DNA of 64,000 nucleotides, taken from contig NC_054881.1 in NCBI RefSeq assembly GCF_018320785.1, forward strand, positions 17,918,275-17,982,274, in the 5' to 3' direction. This stretch comes from Cheilinus undulatus. Its lineage: Eukaryota; Chordata; Actinopteri; Labriformes; Labridae. Below, piece after piece: positions 26,005 to 37,930 of this stretch (positions are counted from its first letter, which is position 1; each line of letters begins with the position of its first letter). The notes beneath the pieces were generated by a model that had not been told where the DNA came from, did no database searches, and saw nothing but the letters and a program-made list of their open reading frames with translations. Both the position numbers and the translations under genes were made by a program.

Positions 26005-26170
26005 GAAAACAGGAGTCCACTACTGTTTAAGAGCCAGTTTCCTTTTTTACTTTTTAATGTATTAAAGACATAAAAAGCCAAAATGGTACCATTTAGAGAG
26101 CCATTTTGGACCTGTAACATTTGCTCTTATTACTGAGATGAACCAAAAGATCTCTGCAAAAAAGCGCTGA
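26005..26170 (+). repeat. dispersed GAGCCA repeat, copy 2
   Basis: Same order of motifs as the copy 1.3 kb upstream, in the same orientation and diverged: AGAGCCAGTTT near 26030, AAAAAGCCAAAATGG near 26072, AGAGCCATTTTGG near 26096, GCTCTTATTACTGAG near 26123. Confidence 0.6.
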
Positions 26171-27345
26171 CTTACAATCACTGCGAGCAGACCAAGGCTG
26201 TGAGAATGAAAGCATGATCAGGGTTTACTGAGACAAAAACAAACTGCAGTTTTTGCACTTCAATTTTGGCTTCACTTTCTAACAATGGAGGTTACAACTT
26301 GGTTATAATGTAGTGTTTCCCCTTAGAATCCTACAGGAAACTGTTGCTGATCTCTCACTTGAAATCTACCTCACACTTAACAGACCTCTTGTAAAACCAA
26401 GCACCCGGATTCTCTTTGTGATTTGATTTCTCTTGCTTACTAAGTAATGAAATCTAAAGTAGTGAAAATGCAGCTATTAAAGCATAGTTGGGATCTTTCC
26501 AAAGATGTTTTTGTGAAAAGGGCTGCAGCTTGAATCTTGTGTGTGGGCTTTGCTTTTTACAAACGATGACTAAGACATGATTCAGCTTAAAGCCCATTCA
26601 TTTCTGTTAAAAGTGTCTAATGTTCACTTCAACTCTAGGGGAGGTTTAATACTCCTTCATTTGAGTCCTCCACTGTGTTTGTGACTTTGTTGGCACTAAG
26701 TGTGCTGAGAAATAATGTAAAGTTCAAATCTATGCTCTGGGAAGATCTTAATAAACTGCCAAAATTTCAAGCTGTCTTCTCTATTCAGCCAGAACCTTCT
26801 TCTATCAAGTTTCAGCTAAGCAGAAGGTGAAAAACAATTGGTCAGTCATGCACTTTTTATTACAGGCCTGTAAAAAACACTGGAGGAATGTTTTCTCCCA
26901 TTTTAAACTGTTTACCCAGGGAGAGACACTCAGCAGAACACGACAACCGAGTCTTTCTCCCTTTAAGAGGAAAAAACATGACAGCCTGTAAGTGAAAGGT
27001 CACCAGTTCAAATCCCTGCAGGAAGACAAAGCTGCTCATGACAAACACAAGGACGCCTATTAGTTTTCCATCAATAGAGCTTGGAAAATGTACAGTCTAA
27101 AAAGTACCAGACAAATCTTGATCCTGAGTGTTTCACAGTGGTTATACTTTAGAGAAGTCAGAAAGATGCCAAAATTTCAGCACTGGCATGAAGGAAGATT
27201 CAGCATTTTGTTTGACTGATGCTGAAGACATGCCTCTTTCTTTTAGCTGCATGCCTCCGATCCTCCATCACAGCCTCTATGCTGTTATTTCACCAGTCAG
27301 TAAATATGTTTAAGTCTCTTTAGCGTCTCTTAGAGAAGCCCCTGG
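26171..27345. other. noncoding stretch, no gene seen
   Basis: Only short chance frames; no mobile element ends recognised. Confidence 0.45.
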
Positions 27346-27440
27346 CTTAACTTTGTGACTGTTGAGTTGTCATCAGAGCAACTCTGATTGTTGAGTGGTA
27401 ATCAAAGTCACTCTATGACTGTTTAGTAGACTTTAGATTG
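27346..27440 (+). repeat. short dispersed repeat, copy 2 (inverted partner of 19.55 kb)
   Basis: Contains GACTGTTGAGTTGTCATCAG, then TTGAGTGGTAATCAAAGTCACTC and GACTGTTTAGTAG. It is the inverted counterpart of 19545-19630. Confidence 0.6.
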
Positions 27441-28477
27441 ACACTATCCACATATGGTTCAGACTACTTCGCATTGTGGTAACTGTACAGACATGCTGAT
27501 ACACAGAAAGGTCTAATGTTGTAGCCATCCAAACTCTACAATAGCTTTTATATTAATTACAGTTAGATTTAATAAAAAAGAGGATTATAAGCACCCAATG
27601 TAGGTTGCTACATACAGACTGTTTCCCTTTAAACAGACAATATTGCTTTTGAATATATTCCCCCTGGGCACGAGTGAATTCAAGAATGGAAAAGGACAAA
27701 CGGATTTTAAATAGCTTGGATTTTCAACTCTGAATGGCACATCCTGCATGACATCATCATGATGGGTCTGAACAAATGACTCTTACAAACTGAACAGATA
27801 TTATTAAGACAAATTGAGTGAGTGCTCACACGGTTGTTTCCTGACAGAACAATGGAGACAGTTGTATGTGGACAGCTGATCATCGTGCAATAATGTCATG
27901 CTCTTCACAGGGATGTCCATAGGTAAGCAGATACTGCAGCTGCTGATGTCATGACCACATCCTGTTTTAGATTAACACCACAACTTCAGCTACAGCAACA
28001 TTATTAATCATTTATTGATTTAAGCTTCTGGGAGGATGTCAGCAACAGATGGTGCATTCAAAGGACTCAGATTCTTGGCTCTGCTCCTGTGGTATTTGTT
28101 AATGAAAGTGTCCTTCCTGTGTTGCTGTAGGGATTAACCAATAAGGAGCACCATAGGGCTGATAACAATACTGATACCGATTATCAGTTTATATTTAGAG
28201 CCAAAATGCATTTACTATGACAAACAACACATACATCATGTGACTTAATTTAGCAGCAGGAAAACAGGAAGTGATGCCATTTGTCAGTGGCACCAAGGCT
28301 TTGGTGCTGATTGGCTGACGTCTAGCTAGCAATAGTGTTGTGGGTGGGACATTACCTTGGACACATTATGGCCCTTTTTTTTAACCTTTACAGATTTTGT
28401 TGAAATGTAGCCAGGGAACTCAAATACATTTTAGTCCAGTTAAAGCATTCTCATATTTCAGTCTTCACTTATCTCAG
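27441..28477. other. noncoding stretch, weak transposon-like text
   Basis: No gene. At about 28160-28200 the words 'gggctgataacaatactgat' and 'accgattatcag' recall a fish DNA transposon interior, but no ends were found. Confidence 0.4.
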
Positions 28478-28735
28478 ATACAGGAGGAACAATGTGGATT
28501 TCGTTCCTGGTCGTTAGACAGTGGCATACCCTTGCTAGGCTTTCTGAGGGAGTATGGGAGTTTGCTTATCCTGTCTACATGTGTTTTGTGGACCTCAAGA
28601 AGGCTTATGATCGTGTCCCACAGGGGGTAATTTGGGGGGCACTGCAGGGATATATGGTTCCTTAACTGCTGCAGTAAGCCATCTGGTCCCTGTATAACCA
28701 AAGTGAGAGTTGTATCTGCATAACAGGCAGTGTTG
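28478..28735 (+). mobile_element. LINE reverse transcriptase fragment
   Basis: A block beginning EEQCGFR is followed, after frameshifts, by FVDLKKAYDRVPQGVIWGAL (28585-28644) on the plus strand. This is the palm motif A region of non-LTR retrotransposon reverse transcriptases, with the catalytic Asp in F-V-D. A stop codon follows within a few residues. Nothing of the endonuclease or of the YADD motif is present, so this is a short dead fragment. The clade was not determined. Confidence 0.75.
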
Positions 28736-28930
28736 TAGTCAAGTCACCAAACCTCGAGTCCGAGTCAGGTCCCTAGTGTTCAAGTCCGAGTCGAGACTGA
28801 GTCACCAAAGAAAAATTCGAGTCGAGTCCAAGTCGAGTCCCCTTTACCTGAGTCTGAGTCCAAGTTGAGTCCCCATTACCTGTGTTCGAGTCCTAGCCGA
28901 GTCCCCAGTACCTAAAACCTAGACCCAAAT
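28736..28930. repeat. GAGTC-rich interspersed repeat
   Basis: Many degenerate hexamers of the type GAGTCC/GAGTCG (for example cgagtccgagtcaggtcc, aagtccgagtcgagactgag). It begins right after the LINE fragment with 'gtgttgtagtcaagtcacc', the usual opening of a repeat seen in many fish genomes. Confidence 0.65.
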
Positions 28931-31459
28931 TAAATTCAATTATCAATTATTTTTAAGCCATTCCAGCTTTTCAGGTGGGCTTTATTGATGTGATTTTAAA
29001 GGATTAGAGAAGCTGTTTACAGCAGTTGTGCAAGAACAAAACCAAACATCTACAACCCAGAGGTGCAGTAGACTTGGGAGACACGGTTAATTTTGAATTT
29101 TAAATGTCCAACAGTCCACTGACATTTTAGACTTGTTTTAGTGTCCTTGAGGAAAAATAAACATAATTTTTGTCTAAGCTTCTATCGTCAAGGATTTGTT
29201 TTCAGCTAGTCTTAGCCCTGTCTTCCTTGAGGAAAAAAGAAAGTTGAATACTTAGTCATAGTTATAGTTGATAAATTAACTTCAATATGTGCGCCCAAGC
29301 CAGAAACCATGACCAGGAAGTAACATTAAATGCCCTCAACTTTTTTTTAATTTATTTTATATTTACTATATCACATTTACATACTAAATTACACAGTTTA
29401 TTTTAGAAGATTTCTAAAAAAAAATTTTTTTTCGGATCTGTCTCTTTCTGGAGTGATGGGGGTGTGATGCCCTAGTGCCCCCTATTGATCAGCCACCATT
29501 GATTTAAAATATAATGAGAAGCATCATGTTTCTGGACAATAGATAAATATATTGCAACATGTTTAAAAGGTTGATTAAATGATGAGTGTTTGATCCAAAC
29601 ATCTAGAGCGCCACCCTATGTAAACTCTAACAGTAAACATTCACAAGGTCGCTAGGAACCTTTTCAGTTATACTTTAGACATTTTCTCTCACTATCAAGG
29701 CCGTACTCATTCCTGGAGACTGTCTCCAAATTTATTAACATCAACTGAATGACAGATCAGTCCAACAACATGTAGCCTCTAACTAAGGAAGAAGGAAACA
29801 ACAGAAGGAAATCAAGTAGAATAGACAGAGGATAAAGACAGGAAGAACAGGCTGATGACAACGCTTGAGTTTAAAAATGCATGAGTCTCCAGCCTCCAGC
29901 AGACTGCCTGTTTATGTGAGTGAGAGAGGAGCGGCGTGGTGTGAGCTTTAAACAGCCAGGATGGAGATGAGATAAAGAAGACCGGTTTCATGAGTCGTCT
30001 CACATCATGTGCTCGTGTCACTCACACCCTGCTGATATTTTTGAAAGCGAGGAAGAGATGCCTGTTTGACTGATAAGAGGGATTCACGTCAGCTGAGGCT
30101 CAGGGAGAACGAGTCACAAGTCTCTGAATGAGGAGGAGGAGATAACAGCAGGAACTCGGGGAGAAGGAGGGAAACGAGACAGAAGTAAAAGAGAGCAGAT
30201 GATGTAGCAGGAGAGAAAGGTGTTATGATGAGGTGAAGAGCAGGAGAATAAAGACAATAATAGAAGTAAAACATGGAAGCAAAATAAAAACAACAATAAC
30301 ACAAGATAAGGGTAAAAAATATATATCTCAGCTGTGTTAATGTTCTTGAACTTATAGCCTTTTATCTATTAGACTATTCCCACTGTTAAGCCTATTGAAT
30401 GGGCTTCATACTTTTCAGTCTGTTAATCATAGCTTTAATTAATTCCCTTAAATGAACACATGAAGTGAATAGATAATCAGATTGTGTAATTCAGTTGTCC
30501 TTGGTGTAGGATCCTTGTTTTACTGTTCCTTAGAAGGTTTTTGTTCTGCTCTGTTGAACAAGTTAAGTAAGAGGATGTTGTTGATTGAATAAGATTGGCA
30601 TTTGTGCTTCTTTTATTAGGTTACACTGCCCCCTGCAGGAAGTTCCAGTACAGTATAAAGCTAAGTAGACTGTGCAACCCTTAAAGTAGTTCCTGCAAAA
30701 GAAAACATGATGAGACTGGTATCAGTATACTTTCTCTACCAATCTCAATTTCAGACATTTTTCAGGTATATCGGATGCACTATGCTGTTACAGACAAAAA
30801 GCTGCTTGGACCTGTATCATAAACCAAACCCAAGTCAACCAGTCTAATTACAAGTTAAGATCAGTGTATTTTTAGCCATTTTAACTTAACAAAATCCTTC
30901 TAGGGTATTTATCTGATCTACATCAAACTTGGTCAACATACAGAAAAACTAGCCTTATGTACCTGAGATGGTCCCCTTTACATTTATCCAAAATAAGTCC
31001 CTCTCATCTTGGATGATGGGATTCTGTGTTAAATACAGTCCCACTTCATCTGAAAATTGACCTTATTAGTCTTTAAAGTCCACTGCAACTTTCTGCTAGG
31101 TTGAAACCCATTCTCCTGTATGACTACTGCTGCTGGTTCAGTGTTTATGCAGACCAGACACGCAGAGGGGGAACTTTATTGAATACACCGCCCCGTCAGA
31201 CGTAAGAAAAACAAAACCAAACAAAAAAGATGTCTTGTTGGAGATAATTAGCATTTTAATGGTGGTTTTATTAACAAACTTCTGAGTAAGTGTGCTTTTA
31301 GACTAAATAAAGTCAAGAGTTGCTGGTTTTGTTTGTTGGACCCTTCACTACATCTGATACCAAGATTACCAAGATTTATTCTGATTTTCGGACTACTTTT
31401 TGATGGAGAGGGCAGGCAGCACACTCTCTGAGTTTGATTTTTGCCTGTTTTAAAAGAGC
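28931..31459. other. noncoding stretch with purine-rich segment
   Basis: No gene seen. Positions 30066-30290 are strongly purine-biased on the plus strand (GAGGAGGAG, GGAGAAGGAGGGAAACGAG), giving pyrimidine-rich chance frames on the minus strand. Confidence 0.45.
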
Positions 31460-31920
31460 TAGACCTTGTCCGCATGGAGATGAAAACAATTTATTTCCAT
31501 TTCGTTTTCAATGGTTTTCCATAAATACTGGCTCATTTCAGGAAATGTACGCTTAAGCATGGAACCACTGAAAACGCTCTAGTATGTATGCCAAGCCTGT
31601 AAGCAGCGCTATAACGCTGCCATGGAAATGCACCAAAAGAGAGAAGAAGATTACAGAGCATGCATATAAAACACGAACACACCCCTGTAATCCGCCATTG
31701 TTGTTTTGGCTTGGCCTGCACATGCGGTTTAAGTGGGCTATGCTACATATGACGTAATCGTTTCAAGAAAGATGCAGTTGGCTGTCCACATGGAGATGAA
31801 ACGGGAGGTACAGTAGCGTTTACCGCTTCCCAAAACGTCATTTCTGTGTGGATGTAATGCCGATACGACAAAAAGTTTTGCGTATATTCCTGAATTCCTC
31901 TCTGTGTGGACGGGGCTCTA
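31460..31920. mobile_element. MITE-like element (461 bp) with CCGTCCACA-type ends
   Basis: The left end reads tagaccttgtccgcatggag. The right end, reverse-complemented, reads tagagccccgtccacacaga. These are diverged inverted repeats of the 'gccccgtccacacggag' type common in fish. The interior is non-coding. A target duplication is unclear because the boundary bases are palindromic. Confidence 0.6.
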
Positions 31921-32416
31921 GTTTCTGTTTATCTGTGAGCCTTTACTGCTGGACTTTGTAAGAGTCTTGCGATTCTCTTCTGTTTAACGATCTATAATCT
32001 GAGAAAGTTTACTCAATAGTTGCCTGTAATGTGCTTGTAATAAGTTTGTTGACCACTTAAATTCCAAAGGGCCAGAATACAGGCAATGCATGAGAAAGTG
32101 TTTAATAATTATGTGTTCACAGGGCTCCTAGTAGTCCTGGGCCCCAGGCTATTCCTGCCTAATAGTAAAGCCCACCCCTGTCTGAGAGCAAAGGCCGTCT
32201 CTTCTTCTGCATTTGGCGGAGTGCGTGTATTATACAGGGGAAGTGGCATATTGGGGGACGGGGGGACTGAAACAAAAGGTGCAACATTTTTGTATTTTTA
32301 TTGAAAATCTTTACATATCCATGATTCTCTTATAACCCCAGTTTGGAACCAGTACACCCAAGAAGTCTTCTGAGCAGTATAAAGGACAATTGGAGCAATG
32401 ATGTAGTGTGCAAATT

Positions 32417-32446
32417 GACACAGACAGACAGACAGATAGACAGACA
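32417..32446. repeat. (CAGA)n microsatellite
   Basis: About seven tetranucleotide units with one GATA interruption. Confidence 0.85.
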
Positions 32447-32859
32447 CACCGCCTATTATCGTAATAAGACCTGGGCCAGTTCTACATTTTAAAAAAGCAA
32501 TATTGACAATTGCTGATTGTGATACCACTGCATTTATTTTTTTCTTCATTACTTATTGTGGTGTAATGCTCCCACTATGCTAGCATTTTCCCCCATGTCA
32601 GTGAAATCAAATCAGAGTTTGACCAACAGATGACTCCTTCGGCCCGATATAAATCTCTTATTCAATTCAGTAGTTTGGTTTACCAGGCATCGCCATTAAA
32701 TTCTTTCTCAAGATTTGGGCTTTTATGCCGTTATTAAGATGGACTAACTTGAAACTGGAGAGGCAGGATTTGTACCTGGGCCACCCACTTCCTTCCCCCC
32801 AATGGACAATTGAGCATCATCAAAATTATGTGAATAACCTATTGTTGATTGCCCTAGTT

Positions 32860-33060
32860 TTACAGTTTTCTGATTAATTAAAACTACCAGTAGAGTAAAG
32901 ACCAACCTCAGCTCTATCTCTGTCTATTTCTATCATATCAAAGCTAGTCTGGCACAGTATTTTCAATATGGATGCTACCACAGATTAAACCAAAGGGCCT
33001 GTCAAATGACTGGCATCACACGGCTTTGTCAAGTATTTTCTGTGGTCTATGGCAGAAATG
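32860..33060 (+). repeat. dispersed repeat, copy 1 (related to 47.0 kb)
   Basis: Aligns by eye with 47020-47175: shared words are ACC-ACCTC-GCTCT, ATTTTC/TTTTCC-A-A-GG-GCTACCACAGATT, GACTGGCATCAC, GGCTTTGT and GGTCTATGG. Identity looks moderate and neither copy has obvious ends. Confidence 0.5.
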
Positions 33061-34435
33061 CCCAAGATGGTTTTTCAAATACCCTGTCTAAAGAGAACAT
33101 AATTTATTTTCTGGAACTGTGAGCAGGGTCCTCATCGTGTCAGTGAGCATGCATGAAAATATCTCATTGCTCAAAGTAAGACTGCTCTTCAGCCGAGCTG
33201 AATTACAAATGAATTTAAATCACAGTCTTCCATGATCTGAAGAATAATAAATAGTAACTAAAGCTCAGCTATATCGATGAGATCCATAATGACCCCCCAT
33301 AGATTCAGATCTAAACGACCACTGCCATAAATAATAAATCCTTCTTCAAACGCTTCAGTGTAGCTCATTGACTTTAATGAGTGATTGATGTTCACATGCT
33401 CACTAACATTGTAAGACATTGATATTTCTGCTGTTAATAATGCAAAAGAGCAAAAGGAGAGGAAAGGATTGATCCAATGAGGCTAGCGTGTTAAAAAGCC
33501 ATTCAGACACCGCAGAGATATCAATGTTTAAACTGAGGGAAAGCATTGCTGCTAACAACAATATTTATCCAACATGAGAAAAAAACATGTCAGGGAACAT
33601 GTAAACCTTAAAAGGATCTCCTAAAGGTGTCACATTTAAGAGACATAATAATATATGAGTGGATCCCACAGATGTGTTCCATAAATACAAATATACTCTG
33701 ATGGTAGCTCTGACAACAAGTCCTCTAAAACTGGTTCTACTGGCATTTCATCCTAAATTTTACATATGATTAGTAAATAAATGAGCCATTTCCTTCTTAG
33801 AAATGCTTTCATTGTTCAGCCAAATGAAAGAAAACACTGTCACAGAGGAAGAGTATAATAAAGTTAAAATTGCATTCTCAATTCTTAAAACACAAACTCA
33901 AGTTCTTCATATTTGTCCAACCAGAAAAAAAATCAACATTTGTAAATTTTCCTAAAAAGCACATCCCTATGTCAACATAAAAGAGCAGATAATGGATGTC
34001 ATTCTCAGTTTCCCCAAACTCATTCAACAAACTCTGTATGTTTTAGTTTACCAAGGCCTCCCATAAGGAGGGATAAGGGGGAGATCTCTCTGGGGCCCAA
34101 ACTGGGGGCCAATGGAGGTCAGCAAAATCATGATCCACAGTAAAGTTGAGCTGTAATAACCATATCTTATTTTTAACCTGAATTTAAATCACTCTTATCA
34201 AAGCAACAAAAACATTAATTGTGTTCATTTCTGCTGAAGTACAATATAGCTTTTTGTCAAAATGTAAACCCATTTTCTTAAATCAGAATTACCCTTTTTG
34301 GTGTTGTTAACAATGTGAATGGGCACTTAGAAATACAGGATAAGAAAAGTAACGTTAGACTTTATGGCAAAGCCATGATGTGAACAAACATCAGAATACC
34401 AGAAAATTAAGTTGAAGAACCTGAGGCAGCTTCAA
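33061..34435. other. noncoding stretch, no gene seen
   Basis: No coding signal or repeat ends recognised. Confidence 0.45.
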
Positions 34436-34439
34436 TGGA

Positions 34440-35345
34440 AAATAATTTTTAAAAATGTGTAAAGAGGCGAAAAATAGGTGAAAAGTGGCAAAAAATGAGC
34501 AGAAATGGGATAAAAGAGGGGAAGAAGGTGCAACGATGGGTTAAAAGTGGCAAAATTTGGCAAAAGGTGGCAAAAATGAGCAGAAATGGGATAAAAGAGG
34601 GGAAAGAGGTGCAAAGATGGGTTAAAAATTGGCAAAATTTGGCAAAAAGTGGCAAAAATGAGTTAAAAGTGGCATTAGATGGCAAAAGAGATTTTTAAGT
34701 GGAAAAAATGGGCAAAAGCTGCAAAATTGGTTACGAGTGGCAAAAAGAAATGGCAAAAATAGGCAAAAAGCAGCAACAATTGGTTAAAAAGGTCAAACTT
34801 CATACATGAGAATGCCACAAAATAAAGTAAAAAACCCTGCGGCAACTCTAAGAGAATATAATCAAATAATTGTGAAAGGAGGAGCAAAATAGGGGCAAGG
34901 TGGTAAAATGGGCATTAAGTAGTAAAAAGAGTGGCTAAACAGTGGCAAAACTAGATAAAAGGGAACTAAAATTTTTTGGAGGGGGGGCAGAAGAAGAGGC
35001 AAAACTGGCATGAAGTGGCAAAAAAAGGTTTGAAAGTGGCAACAATTTGCAAAAACGAGTGAAACCTTTAGAAATGGGTTTAAAGAGGCAAAACTGGGTG
35101 AAAGCTGTAAAAATAGGTTACAAGTAGCAAAAAAGTATTCAAAATTGGATTAAAAAACTGGCAAAAATGTGCAAAAATCCGTTCAAAGTGGGAAAACTAG
35201 GTGGCAAACATGGGAAAAAATGGGTTTAAAGAGGCAAATATGGGCAAAAGGGACAAAATGAGTTAGAAGTAGCAAAAACAAGTGACATAAATGGGTTAAA
35301 AGTGGCAATAATGGCCAAAAAATGGCATAAATGAGCAAAACTTTC
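34440..35345. repeat. GGCAAAA/GGGTTAAAAGT minisatellite
   Basis: About 900 bases of imperfect units near 20-21 bases, built from 'aatgggttaaaagtggcaaa'. An 81-base higher-order duplication is visible: AAAAATGAGCAGAAATGGGA begins at 34491 and again at 34572. The minus strand yields chance frames with FATFCQILPL-type repeats, which are not genes. Confidence 0.85.
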
Positions 35346-37230
35346 CAGAGGGTCAACATTTCTGTATTATTAATCCTTTTTATTAGACTGATGTTTTGTG
35401 ACATTCTCATATTTTGAGACAGGTGATTTTTGTGAACTGTGAAACACTCAGATCACTTTTTTTAAAGTCTTGAAAAATTTTACTTTGTATGAGATGAATG
35501 TACATTATTTTTTAGATGCACCTGTTGTTGTGCTACAGCCACCCTCTGGCAGTGATACCACATTGCAACCAGTCACTGGTAAAATCTAGCCTTGATACGG
35601 TGTGATGTACTATCTGGTGAAATGTGTAGTCAACGGTCAGAAAGACAAAACTGTTTTAATTGGTGCTGAAAACTTTGATTCTTTAGTTGAATAAAGTTTT
35701 ATGCCCAATCTTGGCGCAGCTTTTGTCAAAACTATGACTGCGGTCTGAAATGCCAGAATGTGATTGCTGCTGCCAGTCCAAAAACACGCCCTCATTAGCA
35801 GCAATTAAAACCATTAATCACAGTGTAAGACTGAAGAAGATCAAATTAGGAACCCACACCTCTCCTCCATCCTCTGAGAGAGCGCAGTAGGAGGGATGGC
35901 AGCAGCAGATGTAGCATCGTGACCAGTAACTCTTTGCACTTGGAAAAACAACTCGGCACCTCTCCTCCTCCTCCTCCTCTACCTCCTCCTCGTTTTCTCT
36001 CCCTTCTTCACCTTCTCGCTCCCTTCTCTCCTTCTGCCTCCGTCACCAGGCAACTAGCCTTTCCTCCCTCTCTCTGCTGCTTTTTTTCTTCCTCTCGTCT
36101 TTGTCACTCCCTCTTTCTCTCCAACATTAAACCTCACCCTGTCTCCGGCTGTGCATTAGATGTACACTCACAAACAGGTTTTCTCTTTCACTACATTCGA
36201 TCTCCACAGAAACACGTCTCAGCCAAAGCTTATTGTCTTCCAACCATCAGCTCACTCACACACTCTCAAGTGTTTACAGCTTGTGGTGACGAATAAATCT
36301 TTGTAGAAACACCGTGTGCAAGGATGACAGCTCTGGCTTCACTTATCCGTCTTAGAAATATAGTCTTAGAACTCTTGTCTGTAAAGATTCTTACAATTAT
36401 GAAGACTTATTGTAATAACATTTAGGGTTTGAAGTGGTCCAATCCCATGTAAATTAATGATCATGGGCAAGACCACTCCTGGGGGGGGGGGGCTTTTCAG
36501 GGCCCAGCTAAAAGGAGATGAGCATAAACACAGTCGAAGTTGGCTAATAATGTAAGACTTCATAGCCATGCCATGGCCAGCACAAAAGAACAAAGTGAAA
36601 CTAATTTCTAGAAACTTTTGAACCCAAAAATTACTTAAGCTCCAAAAGATGGTGAATGCTACCCTGAAGACAAACAACAATGCTACTGATCCAAGGCATG
36701 GATTTATACAAATAAATTACATCTTTGGACAGCTGTTCAGCGGACTGTTCAGGGGCCCAGCCATTTCTTAGGTCAGCCTTGATCAAAGGGGTGTAGCATG
36801 AAGCAAACTCCAGATACTCAGGCTTACTTACCAAGAAGCTAAAAGGGAGCATTTAGCACTTCATCAGACATTTATTCTGCAGGAGGGGAACGATCACCAG
36901 CTGTCTGATTCAATTAGAATAAAATGATGATGAATACATAAATGGTGTTGCAGTAAAAAAAGAAACATAACGCTAGTGCAGCACTAAAGGAGATAGAGAC
37001 TGTAAAACTCAATGTTTAAATCTGTACTTTAACCAACTACCCTTAGTTTTGTGGGGAGGTAATCAAAGACTGCAGAGCTAATGACTGATTTGAACTGAAC
37101 AAAGAAAACTAAAGAATGGACTGAGGGTAAAGTGGAGTGAGATTGACAAACAAATTGGTGCAGAGTATGCAATGTTGCAGGCGTTGTACAGTACCAACAT
37201 TGGGAAGAGGGAGTTGATCTAAAAGGCAAA
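35346..37230. other. noncoding stretch with CT-rich tract and G run
   Basis: Positions 35958-36125 are nearly pyrimidine-only (CTCCTCCTC, TCTCTCTGCTGC). They give a 125-codon open frame rich in P, S and L with no domain, rejected as a gene. A run of about 12 G lies at 36480-36491. Confidence 0.5.
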
Positions 37231-37238
37231 CTACATTC

Positions 37239-37922
37239 TAGGGCTGCAACAAATGATTATTTTTTATGCCGACTAATCTGGCGATTATTTTTACGATTGG
37301 TCGACTAATCGTGGCTATTTGGCATACTGTTTTGGATCCCCGTTTTATACCTTGAAAACTTAATGGTTTGGCACATTGACATGACATGTCAAGTTGCTAC
37401 ATCGTCAAGGTTTGTTTTTCCTCTAATATAAAAGTAACTAAATGCAAAAGATCTAAAAGATATTGATGCAACTTGCAAACTTGCCCACTCGCGGTATTTG
37501 AAGACGCGGCAGCTACAGTGTGTTTACGTTTTCAGATGTTCGTGCCTTGCCATAGTGCTGCCATGGTACCATGGAGAGTTTGACTTGACACAGTTTGCAG
37601 TTGACTTGTTTCACCAATTTGTTTTCTGTAAAATGTTCCCAAACTTTAGAAGCTCTGGGTCGGCTTTTTGGTGCTTTCACCATGCTTTCCGCCATGCTTA
37701 ACTTCTTCTTCTCAGTTTCTGTGAATAATGTAAACAGTGGGAGCGATACTGCCCCCACCACTTCCTGTAGTGAACTGCAAGTACAGATGAGTCCTTACCG
37801 GCCGGCACTAGATTTTACCAATATAAAAAACAATAATACGACGCGTCGACACTTGAATTCCCACGTCGACAAATTTTTATAGTCGACACAAACGATTATG
37901 TCGACGAATCGTTGCAGCCCTA
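37239..37922 (-). mobile_element. hAT element remnant (684 bp) with exact 8-bp target duplication
   Basis: The left end tagggctgcaacaaatgatt and the reverse complement of the right end, tagggctgcaacgattcgtc, are inverted repeats. CTACATTC flanks the element exactly at 37231-37238 and 37923-37930. Sub-terminal GTCGAC words are frequent. The interior keeps the first part of a BED-finger transposase on the minus strand and has lost the catalytic (RNase H-like and dimerisation) domains, so it can at most be moved in trans. Confidence 0.9.
37513..37698 (-). pseudogene. truncated BED zinc finger of hAT transposase
   Basis: Within the hAT remnant, a minus-strand frame from a methionine at 37698 reads MAESMVKAPK, then SKVWEHFTENKLVKQVNCKL and CQVKL. 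The aromatic W-x-x-F pair followed by C-x2-C is the first half of a BED-type zinc finger, the DNA-binding domain at the N-terminus of hAT transposases. The expected downstream His ligands are absent: after MVPWQHYGKAR the frame leaves the homology and ends. The interpretation is a finger cut by the internal deletion that created this element. It is unlikely to make a working protein. The 5' part of the open frame (above 37698) is terminal-repeat sequence. Confidence 0.65.
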
Positions 37923-37930
37923 CTACATTC

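Noticed and set aside
35919..36296. 125-codon open frame rich in Pro, Ser and Leu
   Set aside because: It is produced by a pyrimidine-only tract; there is no domain and no codon or splice support.
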